Of a DNA stretch of 64,000 bases, positions 8,672 through 17,196 are shown piece after piece. The notes beneath the pieces are model-generated. The model did not search any database, was not told the origin of the DNA, and saw only the letters and a program-made list of their open reading frames with translations. This DNA comes from Glaciimonas sp. CA11.2. Lineage in GTDB: Bacteria; Pseudomonadota; Gammaproteobacteria; Burkholderiales; Burkholderiaceae_D. The stretch is from the NCBI RefSeq assembly GCF_034314045.1, contig NZ_JAVIWL010000002.1, positions 59,407-123,406 of the forward strand, written 5' to 3'. The position numbers were made by a program, and so were the translations under genes. Every line of letters begins with the position of its first letter. The stretch's first letter is position 1.

Positions 8672-11335
8672 TCAGGTTCCTTTGGGGGTTAAGTTGTGGG
8701 TGTTTTCTGCCAGTGAGCGTTGCATGAACACCGGCACCCACTGTTCGGGCGCGCTGCTGCCCAGTTCGGCAATAATGGTGTCCATCAGTGCGACGCCCTT
8801 GTCGTTCGACGACAGCACCGGGATGAATTCTGGCAACTCCGACAGATCAAACACCGCTTTAATCGATTCATTGCCGCGCCGAATCAGGAATTTGCGGGCT
8901 TCCGGCGGTGTTTCCCGGATAAACGTGAATTCGGCTTCTGTCAGGCCCAGCTGACCCACGTAATCGGCGTGACTGGCTTCGCCATTTGGCAGGTAAATCT
9001 TGGTGGCGGTCTGCTTCTGGATCGAATCGGTTTCACAAAACAGGTACTTGGCGTCCGGCGTCACAAAAATCAGCAGTCCGTTCTTGCGCCGGATCTGCAT
9101 GATGTAGGCATCGATTTTTTCACGCCAGTACGCGTGCTTGACCAGATTTTGGCCTTCTTCCAGCACCAGGATGAACGGTTGTCCGTTCATCGCCTGCTCG
9201 ATGCGGTGAAATGGATAACTCAGCATCACCGGCAGCTCGGGCCGCGCGTCCGTCCCTTTGATCAGTTGCTGCATCTCAAAACAGTAGTGGCGGCAAGTAC
9301 CCAGATCAATGCCATCATTCGGGTTATCAAACACGCCCCAGTTCGCGCCCGGCACTCCCTGTGCACCATGCCAGATTGCCATCGCGTCGGAGAGACTGCC
9401 CTGACCAAAGCACCAGGCCACATTGCGCAAGCGCCGGTCGGCCTCTGGTAACGTGTAATTTTCTTCCACGGCCTTGTGAAAGCGCCGCATGTCGTCGGGC
9501 GCAATCAGCCCGCCGTAACAGGTACGCATCAGCGACAACAGTTCAATCAAATAGGCCCGGTTCTCAGGCGTATCGGGCAGCTTGAACGGATTCCAGCCGC
9601 TGTTGCCCATCACCGACAAGGTTGTATGCTGGCCGCCCATGGCCGCCATAAACACCTTGGCCCCGTGCCGGTTATCGAACCAGAACACACGGGGTGCGGC
9701 CTTGTCGGCCATCGTAATCAACGCTGACAGGATCGTGGTCTTTCCGGCCCCGGTGTCGGCACTGACCGCCGTATGGCCGGCCACCATGCCTTCCATCTCG
9801 CGATGAAAGTTAAAATGATAGGCGGTGCCACTTTCGGTCTCGAACGGCATGATCGCCGGACCCCATAAATTACCTTCCATCTTGCCCATAGAAAAGTTAT
9901 GCAACGACGCGAACCCGGCGAAATTGCGTGACTTGATCTTGCCGCGCCGCCCGATGAATTTCTGCGGTTGCCCCGGCAATTGCGACCAGAAAAAGGTTTC
10001 CATTCCGAACCATTCGCGCACCGCTTTCACACCCAGGCCGACAAAGGCTTTTTTGAGGTGGCCGACCGCGGCATCCAGGTCACTAATGGTCTGTTGTTTG
10101 TTGTCTATCGTGCCCGGTAGATGGACCGGTACATGCACCAGCATCGTCAGATGATGCAAGCCATTGACAGAGCGGCCCCGGCTGAGATCCTGCAAGCCCT
10201 GCTTAATGTCCGCTGTGTCTTCCTCGGCCACGCCCTCGCGGTCATTGACCTCGATGCGGCGCTTTTCCAGTTTCATGTCGGCTTCGGCGTGAATCCGGTC
10301 GGTAAAAAAGAACGATTGGGTAATAATGAATTCAACGGGTAACTTTAAGAACGCGTCCAGCATGTGCGAAGGGGTGCGGGTCGGCCACTCAGCCATGCTG
10401 AGGACCGCTGCCGCCCGGTGCTGGACTAACCCCTGCGTTTCCATTGTGTTGCTGACTGCCTTGAAATGCAGGCGCGACATCGCCAACGTCTGGTCCAGTG
10501 CCAATGCGGTCACCGGCACGCGTTCCTCTTCCAGATTGATCAGGTAATGAAAAAAGCCGCCGAGTTCGGTAAATGCTTCACCCAGATAATCGAGCAAGTC
10601 ACTGGCTGCATAGGTAGCGCACTTGCCATACGTCGTCTGAAAGAGCGCCCAGTCCAGCTTGAAGCGCGTCACAGCGCTGTTGGCCTCCACGCTGGTGACC
10701 GTCTCAGACGTCAGTATCGGCAAGCGCTGGATCGACAGACGCCGCGCGCCATAAGCGGACAACGACTGCAGCAGCTGCTGCGACGCCTCATAGACATCCT
10801 TGGCCTGTTCTTCGTAGGACTCCAGATCTTTCTGGGTGACTTTGTTGCCAGAGAAGACATTGACGACGCGATCAATCAGACCCGGTGCCCCTTGTCGGAA
10901 GCGGTTGCGCACAATCGAGATGTAAATCTCGTTGATGTAAAAATGGCGTTTGTCATAGCGTGCCCGCCACGCGGCATTGAATTGACGAGAAAACCACGTG
11001 TGTCCCTCGCCGCCCGGATAACTATTCTGCTGGCGCCGCACCAGATGCACATAGATGCCCCGGTCGCTATTGGCAATCGAGCGTAGGATGGTATTGCGCT
11101 GGTTCTCGAACTGTTTGATTTGCTGCGCTGAGAGCGATTCGTAATACAGGCCATCGAGTTTAATGACCTGCACCAACCCATCATCTTTGGTAATCACGGT
11201 ATGGTCGTCGTAGTGCACCGTGTACGGAATCATGTCGCTGAGCGCCATGTCATCGGCGTACTGCCGAGCGCCCTTCGGTAACGGCGTTGTCAGCGCCATA
11301 TCGAATTGCTGCTTCAAGGTGTCAGCGAGGCGCAT
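8672..11335 (-). CDS. virB4: VirB4 secretion ATPase
   Basis: The 887-aa product is the large energising ATPase of the channel. It has the CagE/TrbE/VirB4 N-terminal domain (residues 1-400) and a C-terminal AAA domain with Walker A DTGAGKTT near residue 525. A Walker B region follows at FILVLEEGQNLV, and a late arginine-containing MQIRRKNGLLIFVTPDAK segment completes the core. It is slightly longer than the roughly 800-residue norm. It overlaps virB3 by 14 bases upstream. No motif appears damaged. Confidence 0.95.
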   Translation of the reverse strand: MRLADTLKQQFDMALTTPLPKGARQYADDMALSDMIPYTVHYDDHTVITKDDGLVQVIKLDGLYYESLSAQQIKQFENQRNTILRSIANSDRGIYVHLVRRQQNSYPGGEGHTWFSRQFNAAWRARYDKRHFYINEIYISIVRNRFRQGAPGLIDRVVNVFSGNKVTQKDLESYEEQAKDVYEASQQLLQSLSAYGARRLSIQRLPILTSETVTSVEANSAVTRFKLDWALFQTTYGKCATYAASDLLDYLGEAFTELGGFFHYLINLEEERVPVTALALDQTLAMSRLHFKAVSNTMETQGLVQHRAAAVLSMAEWPTRTPSHMLDAFLKLPVEFIITQSFFFTDRIHAEADMKLEKRRIEVNDREGVAEEDTADIKQGLQDLSRGRSVNGLHHLTMLVHVPVHLPGTIDNKQQTISDLDAAVGHLKKAFVGLGVKAVREWFGMETFFWSQLPGQPQKFIGRRGKIKSRNFAGFASLHNFSMGKMEGNLWGPAIMPFETESGTAYHFNFHREMEGMVAGHTAVSADTGAGKTTILSALITMADKAAPRVFWFDNRHGAKVFMAAMGGQHTTLSVMGNSGWNPFKLPDTPENRAYLIELLSLMRTCYGGLIAPDDMRRFHKAVEENYTLPEADRRLRNVAWCFGQGSLSDAMAIWHGAQGVPGANWGVFDNPNDGIDLGTCRHYCFEMQQLIKGTDARPELPVMLSYPFHRIEQAMNGQPFILVLEEGQNLVKHAYWREKIDAYIMQIRRKNGLLIFVTPDAKYLFCETDSIQKQTATKIYLPNGEASHADYVGQLGLTEAEFTFIRETPPEARKFLIRRGNESIKAVFDLSELPEFIPVLSSNDKGVALMDTIIAELGSSAPEQWVPVFMQRSLAENTHNLTPKGT

Positions 11336-11621
11336 AGCTCCGGCACCCCCAGTGGCGTTTGTTGACGCAGGCTTTTACGTGGCTATAAGCCCCGACAATG
11401 CCGAACAGATAGACATCTTTTAGGCACACCAAGTAGGAGATAAAAAGAAAAACGGGGATCAGACCAAAGAAGAAAATTGACCGCGTGACCATCGCCCCCA
11501 TGCCGGGGATAAACACGCTGATCCCAATACTGGTGAGCGTCAGTCCCCCTAACATGGAAGGGCGGGTCATCGCGATCACCAGCGTTTCCCCTTCATCATG
11601 AGCGTGCACGTCAACCATCAT
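11322..11621 (-). CDS. virB3: VirB3 inner-membrane protein
   Basis: A 99-aa protein with a hydrophilic N-terminus and two adjacent transmembrane segments (about residues 22-70). The early segment ALVIAMTRPSMLGG matches the conserved TRP.M..G signature of VirB3/TrbD (here TLVIAMTRPSMLGG). It assembles with VirB4 at the inner membrane. Overlaps with virB2 (4 bases) and virB4 (14 bases) fit a coupled operon. Confidence 0.88.
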   Translation of the reverse strand: MMVDVHAHDEGETLVIAMTRPSMLGGLTLTSIGISVFIPGMGAMVTRSIFFFGLIPVFLFISYLVCLKDVYLFGIVGAYSHVKACVNKRHWGCRSYAPR

Positions 11622-11995
11622 GCAATGCTACCGGCGCGGCTTTTGAGATCGCCGACGATCGATGGGGCAAAGAACACCAGACCAATTCCAAGACCCCAGC
11701 CCCCAAGCTGCATCAGGTCGATGCGGCCGGTCTTCCAGCGATAGCCCTGAATCGCCAGCGTGATAATACCGATGTAGTAGCCCCACTCAAAAATCAGCAG
11801 GTTGGTAATGCTTTTGAGGAAATCGGTGATGCCACCAAACGGACTGCCGCCCGCTGATTGGGCATGGGCAAATTCAGGTAAGAAAATGAAGCCCATTATC
11901 AGCACATTGACGGTAATGCTGAGAATGACATCTAACTTATCCGCTTTTTTTATCAGAATGACTGTTGGAGCAAGTAAAGATTTGTTGCTATGCAT
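11618..11995 (-). CDS. virB2: VirB2 major pilin
   Basis: A 125-aa prepilin with a long leader ending FAHA-QSAGG, then two transmembrane helices separated by a short basic loop (YRWKTGR). That is the standard VirB2/TrbC layout. Mature subunits form the conjugative pilus. The leader, about 45 residues, is typical of this family. The gene lies 22 bp behind the small leader gene of the operon and overlaps virB3 by ATGA. Confidence 0.88.
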   Translation of the reverse strand: MHSNKSLLAPTVILIKKADKLDVILSITVNVLIMGFIFLPEFAHAQSAGGSPFGGITDFLKSITNLLIFEWGYYIGIITLAIQGYRWKTGRIDLMQLGGWGLGIGLVFFAPSIVGDLKSRAGSIA

Positions 11996-12017
11996 AGCGG
12001 TCCTTTATTAAAAATAA

Positions 12018-12332
12018 TCACGAACGGGTTGATATCAGCGCGACTCTGAAGTTGTCACTCAGTCGCGTTAATTTCCAGTCCCCGACTTCCACAAAAACAT
12101 GTCTAGCGGCTTTGCAATGGTTTTGCACGAACTGAATGACGTGGCATAAGTCTCTCCATGCCTTGACAGCTCCTCTTGTGGTTTGCATTAAATACGTTTG
12201 TTCATTCCGAATAAATGTCACATGAATAGTCCAGAATCCTTCCTCGGTTTGTCGTACTGTCACGTCGTAATTGTCACCAACCGACGCAGTCAGTACCTGT
12301 AAATCACGTTTTGTTAGTTTCAAATCAGGCAT
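12018..12332 (-). CDS. Conserved plasmid-type protein leading the T4SS operon, unknown function
   Basis: A 104-aa soluble protein I cannot name. The sequence opens MPDLKLTKRDLQVLTASVG and predicts a mixed alpha/beta fold with two cysteines (DLCHVIQ and NHCKAAR). A TTG start 51 bases upstream exists but neither start has a good ribosome site; I prefer the ATG. It is co-directional with and 22 bp upstream of virB2, so it probably shares the operon promoter. Regulatory or partition-associated proteins often hold this position, but no DNA-binding motif is obvious. Confidence 0.6.
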   Translation of the reverse strand: MPDLKLTKRDLQVLTASVGDNYDVTVRQTEEGFWTIHVTFIRNEQTYLMQTTRGAVKAWRDLCHVIQFVQNHCKAARHVFVEVGDWKLTRLSDNFRVALISTRS

Positions 12333-12407
12333 GGATTGACTTTTAGTAGATTGACTAATTACAAAGAAATAATTATTTTTCAATTTTGTTTAAAGAAAAG
12401 CTATGCG

Positions 12408-12421
12408 GCGATGTACATCGC
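12408..12421. promoter_or_regulatory. Perfect 14-bp palindrome in the T4SS/mnmH divergent gap
   Basis: GCGATGTACATCGC reads identically on both strands and lies 76 bp before the first gene of the T4SS operon and 81 bp before mnmH. A dyad this perfect between divergent genes is a plausible operator for a plasmid-type repressor. It does not match the KorA or KorB consensus of IncP plasmids. AT-rich flanks could hold promoters for both directions. Confidence 0.45.
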
Positions 12422-12501
12422 AAAACTGTGAATTGATTGTCTTTTATTTCTCACAGAACACAAATTGGGTAAATTTTTAGGCGTTTTTAAAAATTGGCGT
12501 T

Positions 12502-13563
12502 ATGCTGACAGGTTTGCCAAAATTAGACTCTATACAAATGTACAACTTCTCAGACTATGACTTAATCATTGACGCCCGTTGCCAGCGCGAGTACGAGGAG
12601 GATCACATCCCCGGCGCTGTGAACATGCCGGTGGTGAATAATGATGAATATGCCGAGGTGGGTACCTTGCATCGCACCGATAAAATGGGCGCGTACCGAA
12701 TTGGTGTAGCGTATTCGCTGAGAAATATTGCGCGCTATCTCGAAGAGGAGATGCTGCAATACTCACGCAAAAGCCGTATTCTTGTGTATTGCTTTCGTGG
12801 CGGAAAACGCAGCAAACTATGGATCGACGCCCTTGAAACGATCGGCTATAGGGTCGATAAGTTGGAGGGTGGTTGGAAAGGGTACCGGCGATGGGTCAAT
12901 GCGCAGCTGGCATCGGTACCGACCGAATACCATTATCACGTGCTCAGCGGGCCTACCGGATGTGGTAAAACACGCTTGTTATATGCATTAGAGGACGCTG
13001 GTGCGCAAGTGCTCGATCTGGAAGATATTGCCGTTCATCGCGGGTCTGTTTTAGGCGAAGTACCCGGCCAAAAGCAGCCGTCACAAAAATATTTCGATAG
13101 TCTGTTATTGCGGAAATTTAGCGCGTTTGATCCTAAAAAACCGATTTGGGTAGAGGCTGAGAGCAAAAAAATTGGCAACGTTCAGTTGCCAGATGCGCTG
13201 CTCGAATCGATGCGTAAAGGTCAAACCATTGTGATCGAAACCGACATGGCCCAGCGTGTTTTGCTGTGGCGTGAAGACTACCGGCATTTTGAAGAAGACC
13301 CGTTTTCGATGTTAGAGCGGTTAGTCTTCCTAAAACCGCTGGTGGGGAATAAGGAATTTGCCGCGTGGGAAGCGTTGGCCGAAGAAAAAGCAATGCCGCA
13401 GTTATTTGAGCAACTGATGCGTAACCATTATGACCCTACTTACCGGAGATCGATCTTGCGCAATTATCCAGAGATTGATGCTTCCCCGGTCATTCCGCTA
13501 CACGACTTATCACCATCTGGTTTGTCAATCGTGGCCAAAACCCTGTGTGGTCAATTCCGCTAA
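12502..13563 (+). CDS. mnmH: tRNA 2-selenouridine synthase MnmH (SelU)
   Basis: A 353-aa two-domain enzyme that converts 2-thiouridine at tRNA wobble position 34 into 2-selenouridine, through a geranylated intermediate, using selenophosphate. The N-terminal rhodanese domain (1-130) carries the catalytic cysteine at residue 97 in YCFRGGKRS, the same position as in the E. coli enzyme. The C-terminal domain has a P-loop GPTGCGKT at residues 150-157. Length is normal. selD is not in the window. Its 3' end overlaps the convergent AlkB-like gene by 39 bp. The ribosome site is weak. The neighbouring T4SS suggests the gene borders, or sits in, an integrated element. Confidence 0.92.
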   Translation: MLTGLPKLDSIQMYNFSDYDLIIDARCQREYEEDHIPGAVNMPVVNNDEYAEVGTLHRTDKMGAYRIGVAYSLRNIARYLEEEMLQYSRKSRILVYCFRGGKRSKLWIDALETIGYRVDKLEGGWKGYRRWVNAQLASVPTEYHYHVLSGPTGCGKTRLLYALEDAGAQVLDLEDIAVHRGSVLGEVPGQKQPSQKYFDSLLLRKFSAFDPKKPIWVEAESKKIGNVQLPDALLESMRKGQTIVIETDMAQRVLLWREDYRHFEEDPFSMLERLVFLKPLVGNKEFAAWEALAEEKAMPQLFEQLMRNHYDPTYRRSILRNYPEIDASPVIPLHDLSPSGLSIVAKTLCGQFR

Positions 13564-14508
13564 ACGGCGGTCCATCACGCTACACCAGAAGGGTGGCAGC
13601 ATCGCGAGCCAGATCATGGTGAAATACCCGGCAGGGAGTGTCAAGGGTGAGGGTCGCAAGTGGCCGTACCAAAGCAATGGTCGCTTATGGTGCATGTTAT
13701 GCAAGGGATTGTTGATAAGCAGTCTGTTGGATAACCAGAAATCACCATCCCACGCGACTTCGGATCTGTGGTGACCAGTGCCCCGGACCAGACCATAATG
13801 CTGTACGTAACCGATTAACTCCAACAGGAAGGTCACGACAACAGCCTGGCCCACGTACAGTACAAATCCATAAATTCCGCTCAAAAGGGAAAACACAACG
13901 ACACATAACAATGTCAATACGCAACGCTGCATGACTCTGTTGCGCCAATCTAACCCGCGAAGACGGGTTTCATAACGCCATGCAGTCAGAAAGCCATTTA
14001 TATATGACGGAACTAAAAACTGCCAAAAGCTAATGCCTTGCGCGGGGGCAGATCCGACATGTGCGATACCTACTTTCGCATGATGGATAGGATGGGTAAT
14101 AGGATAGGTGGGATAACCCGCGATGCAATAGGTTATGTTGGCAGCAGTAGTAGAGTACCTACTGGAGCGGTGACCTAATTCATGCGCGTGTGCGGCGGCA
14201 ACCGCGCCGACAACGCCGCACATCAACGCCATACACGTCATCCTAAATGGTGAAACACCTGCGCTGTATTGTATGGAAATAAATAAAAGTAATACCCACA
14301 AAATTAAAAAGAAGTGCGGAATATAAAAGGCGACTGTGGATGCGAAAGCAGAATTGTTGACCTTTGCTGGGAATTTAGTACGCCCTATCAAGTGGTCCAG
14401 AATAGGAGCGCAGCACAAAAACACGAGTAAGTAGATACCTTCGTTGTGTGTGTAGACAGCGCCTATGGCGAATAGTGGCACCAGCAACGCCAGCAAGAAG
14501 CTCAACAC
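13525..14508 (-). CDS. AlkB-like membrane di-iron hydroxylase/desaturase
   Basis: A 327-aa integral membrane protein with about six hydrophobic segments and the histidine clusters of the alkane hydroxylase/fatty-acid desaturase superfamily. These are HAHELGHR (near residue 107), HPIHH (near 139), GYVQHYG (near 241) and NPLHNMHHKRP (near 272). They would ligate two irons. The third box has Q where AlkB enzymes have E (NYxEHYG), so the substrate may not be an alkane. It is the last gene of a three-gene operon behind a LuxR-type regulator (2 bp gap) and a zinc-ribbon protein. A lipid-derived product or fatty-acid tail modification is conceivable. The substrate cannot be told from sequence. Confidence 0.75.
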   Translation of the reverse strand: MLSFLLALLVPLFAIGAVYTHNEGIYLLVFLCCAPILDHLIGRTKFPAKVNNSAFASTVAFYIPHFFLILWVLLLFISIQYSAGVSPFRMTCMALMCGVVGAVAAAHAHELGHRSSRYSTTAANITYCIAGYPTYPITHPIHHAKVGIAHVGSAPAQGISFWQFLVPSYINGFLTAWRYETRLRGLDWRNRVMQRCVLTLLCVVVFSLLSGIYGFVLYVGQAVVVTFLLELIGYVQHYGLVRGTGHHRSEVAWDGDFWLSNRLLINNPLHNMHHKRPLLWYGHLRPSPLTLPAGYFTMIWLAMLPPFWCSVMDRRLAELTTQGFGHD

Positions 14509-14510
14509 CT

Positions 14511-15293
14511 CTAGCCGAGTAACCCGTTAAGGTTCGCTTCGTGTACCGCATCAGTGATTTTGTCGACGTTGAATTTTTCTTTGATGAGGCCGAACTGACT
14601 ATAAATCGCACTCGATTTCAGGTTTAGTTTTGCGGCAATCTCAGCGGTAATCAACCCGTTTTTTGAGAGTTGAAGGAGATAAATCTCCGCTTCGGACAGT
14701 TTAAATTTGCGCGCCGACTCTTGGTAGAGATGCCGCATCCACCAATCAAGCAACTCCATCCCAAGTGCACGAAATGTAATGCGGCTGCGAAGAAGGATTT
14801 TTTCGCCGGTTTGCTGGTCAGCATCGAGACCGACATATAACATCCCCATACGCTCACTAACATTCGCACTACTATGCGTTGGGATGACCATGCCACTGCG
14901 AAACCCGTAGGAAGCCGCGACCTCTAACATATCAATTTGGCCAGCTGTGACAGCGTGAATTTCCGAGCCGACCACAGGCGCCGTATTTGAGCGCGCATAT
15001 TCGACAAATGGATCATTCATAAACCATTTGCGATCATTGTAAATTTTGCACCATTCGGGTTGGCAACCAATGAAATAGCGATACGTGTCCCGCTCCGCAC
15101 TACGATCATCCTGGCGTAGGGTTGAATAAACGAACGATTCCCCACCAGCCTCCCCCACCACAAATTTACTGATATCAAAAACGTCTTTTTCGGTTTCACA
15201 ACAAGCTATTTCGCTGATTGCGGAGAATACATTTTTATCCGTGAGATCCATCGGTATCCATGTGGTGAAATGTTCATTCTGCCAAATCGACAT
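14511..15293 (-). CDS. LuxR-family solo regulator with altered ligand pocket
   Basis: A 260-aa transcription factor with an N-terminal autoinducer-binding domain and a C-terminal LuxR helix-turn-helix (about 195-260, LSEAEIYLL to KEKFNV). Pocket residues equivalent to TraR W57, Y61, D70 and P71 are kept (W81, Y85, D94, P95). The residue fifteen after the Asp, normally W85, is glycine (G109). That pattern is known in LuxR solos that sense non-standard or no acyl-homoserine lactones. No luxI is present in the window. It overlaps the zinc-ribbon gene by 20 bp and precedes the AlkB-like gene by 2 bp. A shorter start at 15251 is possible. Confidence 0.82.
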   Translation of the reverse strand: MSIWQNEHFTTWIPMDLTDKNVFSAISEIACCETEKDVFDISKFVVGEAGGESFVYSTLRQDDRSAERDTYRYFIGCQPEWCKIYNDRKWFMNDPFVEYARSNTAPVVGSEIHAVTAGQIDMLEVAASYGFRSGMVIPTHSSANVSERMGMLYVGLDADQQTGEKILLRSRITFRALGMELLDWWMRHLYQESARKFKLSEAEIYLLQLSKNGLITAEIAAKLNLKSSAIYSQFGLIKEKFNVDKITDAVHEANLNGLLG

Positions 15294-15552
15294 CCTTATC
15301 TGAACCTGGTTGATGGTAAGAAGTTCCGCAGCTGCCGCAAATCAGGGCATCTGTATCCGTCTTAATCGGTTGCGTTGTCCACACAAATACGGACTCCTCG
15401 GTGCATGCCTGGCATTCTTTGTTTTGCAACCAAAAAGGTTTTTTGCAACTCTCGCAATTGAAATTATGCATTTCATTTGCTGGTAAAAATTCCCAATCAT
15501 CGACGTACTGATGGTTGCAATGAGGGCAGTCAAAATGGAGGTCTGTGGTCAT
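15274..15552 (-). CDS. Small zinc-ribbon protein, unknown
   Basis: A 92-aa acidic protein with four CxxC knuckles: CPHC (9-12), CESC (33-36), CQAC (48-51) and CGSC (72-75). Together they can bind two zinc ions in ribbon folds. No other domain is visible. It is the first gene of the operon with the LuxR solo, which it overlaps, and the AlkB-like oxygenase. It might be a redox or metal partner of the di-iron enzyme, in the way rubredoxin serves AlkB, but the spacing is not the CxxCG rubredoxin pattern. No clear Shine-Dalgarno is seen. Confidence 0.6.
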   Translation of the reverse strand: MTTDLHFDCPHCNHQYVDDWEFLPANEMHNFNCESCKKPFWLQNKECQACTEESVFVWTTQPIKTDTDALICGSCGTSYHQPGSDKDVDLAE

Positions 15553-15996
15553 TAAAGGGGTCTTTTAAATGTGTAGCAATAAAAATGACTGCTAGTTTAA
15601 CGGCATTGTATGCTTTTTGAAAAAGATCAATGAATTCGTAAATTGCGCTGGATTTCAAGCGCGCACTATTTAGCTATAGGGTTGAGATGCATTTTGGTGA
15701 CGTTATTGTTGTCTTTGAAAGGGCAAAAAAGTCTTGTTACTTCGATTTTGGCTGTTTCTGACAGCCGCATTCCGCATGTGATATCCATATAGCTTTGAGG
15801 TGCCATCATCGTGTACTTTACGACCTGCAATGATGTTTACATGCCGTCCCGGGGAAAGCGCTGGATGAATTTACCTTTACGACGGTCGGATAATGGGCGT
15901 CACCGGAGTCCGGTAAATTCCTGACGAGCGATTTCACTAACGCCTGAAACTGGACGGACTTATGCTGCATTAAGTTGGTTTAAACACCTTGCAATC
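15553..15996. other. Intergenic spacer between zinc-ribbon operon and fic
   Basis: About 440 bp without a convincing gene. It should contain the promoter of the leftward zinc-ribbon/LuxR/AlkB operon. A small dyad (GGCTGT-TTCTG-ACAGCC) lies near 15743-15759. No lux-box dyad was recognised. The GC-richer stretch 15845-15945 differs from its AT-rich flanks and could be a decayed gene fragment, but I cannot identify it. Confidence 0.4.
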
Positions 15997-16049
15997 ATAT
16001 TAAAGAATGCTTTAATATCATATCAACATATTAAAGAAGACTTTAAAAT
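15997..16049. promoter_or_regulatory. Two phased operator palindromes before fic
   Basis: Two copies of the dyad ATATTAAAG-N4-CTTTAATAT occur at 15997-16018 (perfect 9-bp arms) and 16028-16049 (one mismatch). Their equivalent positions are exactly 31 bp apart, about three helical turns, so bound dimers would sit on one DNA face. The second copy ends on the fic start codon, so binding would block transcription or initiation. The layout suggests autoregulation by the winged-helix C-terminus of the Fic protein or by another repressor. Confidence 0.7.
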
Positions 16050-17196
16050 GCACCGATCCGCTGGCACCTACGTCATCACAACAACATTAGGCGAAGCGAT
16101 TCGCGCTTTCGTTCCGCACGCTTTGCCGCCGGCTGATCCTCCGCTCTCTCTGGACTCCTATGCTGCACAGAACCGTGCAGCGGAACTGGCACTTGCCCGT
16201 TTATCCGGTGTGTCAGGGTTAGTGCCATCGGTCGATTGGTTGTTGTATAGCGCTATTCGGAAGGAAGCACTGCTCACCTCCCAGATCGAGGGTACACAAG
16301 CCACTTTGACCGATTTGTTTGATGAAGAGGCTGGTCTCGAGGTCAACAACAGCGACGACATTGAGGAGGTAACCAACTACTTGCGTGCATTTCGTTTGGT
16401 ACAGGATAATCTTCGCGATACCAACGGGCTGCCAATCAGCGTGCGTTTGATTTGCGATGCACACAGGTTGCTGCTAGATGGAGTGCGAGGAACTGGCAAG
16501 CAGCCGGGCGAACTTCGACACTCACAAAACTGGATTGGCGGGAGTAGGCCCGGCAACGCTGTATTCGTTCCTCCACCGGCCGATCAGGTCGCCAACTTGC
16601 TGGGTGACGTGGAGCGCTTCATCCACGCCGAACCGGCGGCGCTTCCTCCTATGGTTAAAATTGCATTGGTGCATGCGCAATTTGAAACAATCCATCCTTT
16701 TCTTGATGGTAATGGGCGTATTGGCCGCCTACTGATCGCCGCCCTGCTGGAGCAGTGGGGATTGCTGCAAGAGCCGCTGTTATATTTGAGCGGCTATCTG
16801 AAACGGCATCAGGCCGAATACTACCAATTATTGTCTGGCATTCGGACAGAGGGTAATTGGGAAGCCTGGGTTGTATTCTTCCTTGACGGCGTAACCGCTG
16901 CTGCTGCGGAAGCAGAACGCAGCATCGTTGAGATCGCGAGCTTAGTCGCTGCTGATCGCCGTCGCCTACTCGACTCGCCCAAGTCCGGCTCTGCTGCCTA
17001 TCGTTTGTTCGAGTTGCTGCCCATGATGCCGCGTTTTACTGTAGAGCGGGCACGACAAAAATTAGCTACTAGCTTTCCAACCGCAAACGCTGCGGTCAAG
17101 ATGCTCACTGACCTGGGTATCGTCATTGAAATGACCGGGCAACGGAAGAATCGTAGTTTCGGATATCAAGCGTACATTGAATTGCTGGCGAAATAA
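16048..17196 (+). CDS. Fic/DOC-family protein, probable AMP transferase
   Basis: A 382-aa protein with a Fic_N region, the core Fic domain and a C-terminal winged-helix-like part (residues 310-382). The catalytic motif HPFLDGNGRIGR spans 216-227 and is complete. An inhibitory helix motif TSQIEG at 77-82 fits the class II pattern (S/T-x-x-x-E-G/N) in which the glutamate blocks ATP in cis. Such enzymes modify target proteins, usually with AMP. No separate antitoxin gene is adjacent. Two operator-like dyads cover its promoter and start. It lies alone between the spacer and an IS30 element. Confidence 0.9.
   Translation: MHRSAGTYVITTTLGEAIRAFVPHALPPADPPLSLDSYAAQNRAAELALARLSGVSGLVPSVDWLLYSAIRKEALLTSQIEGTQATLTDLFDEEAGLEVNNSDDIEEVTNYLRAFRLVQDNLRDTNGLPISVRLICDAHRLLLDGVRGTGKQPGELRHSQNWIGGSRPGNAVFVPPPADQVANLLGDVERFIHAEPAALPPMVKIALVHAQFETIHPFLDGNGRIGRLLIAALLEQWGLLQEPLLYLSGYLKRHQAEYYQLLSGIRTEGNWEAWVVFFLDGVTAAAAEAERSIVEIASLVAADRRRLLDSPKSGSAAYRLFELLPMMPRFTVERARQKLATSFPTANAAVKMLTDLGIVIEMTGQRKNRSFGYQAYIELLAK

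Noticed and set aside
15540..15575. Third copy of the fic operator near the zinc-ribbon start
   Set aside because: An ATTAAAG-N4-CTTTT similarity exists, but the arms do not pair well and it overlaps the start codon without phasing.
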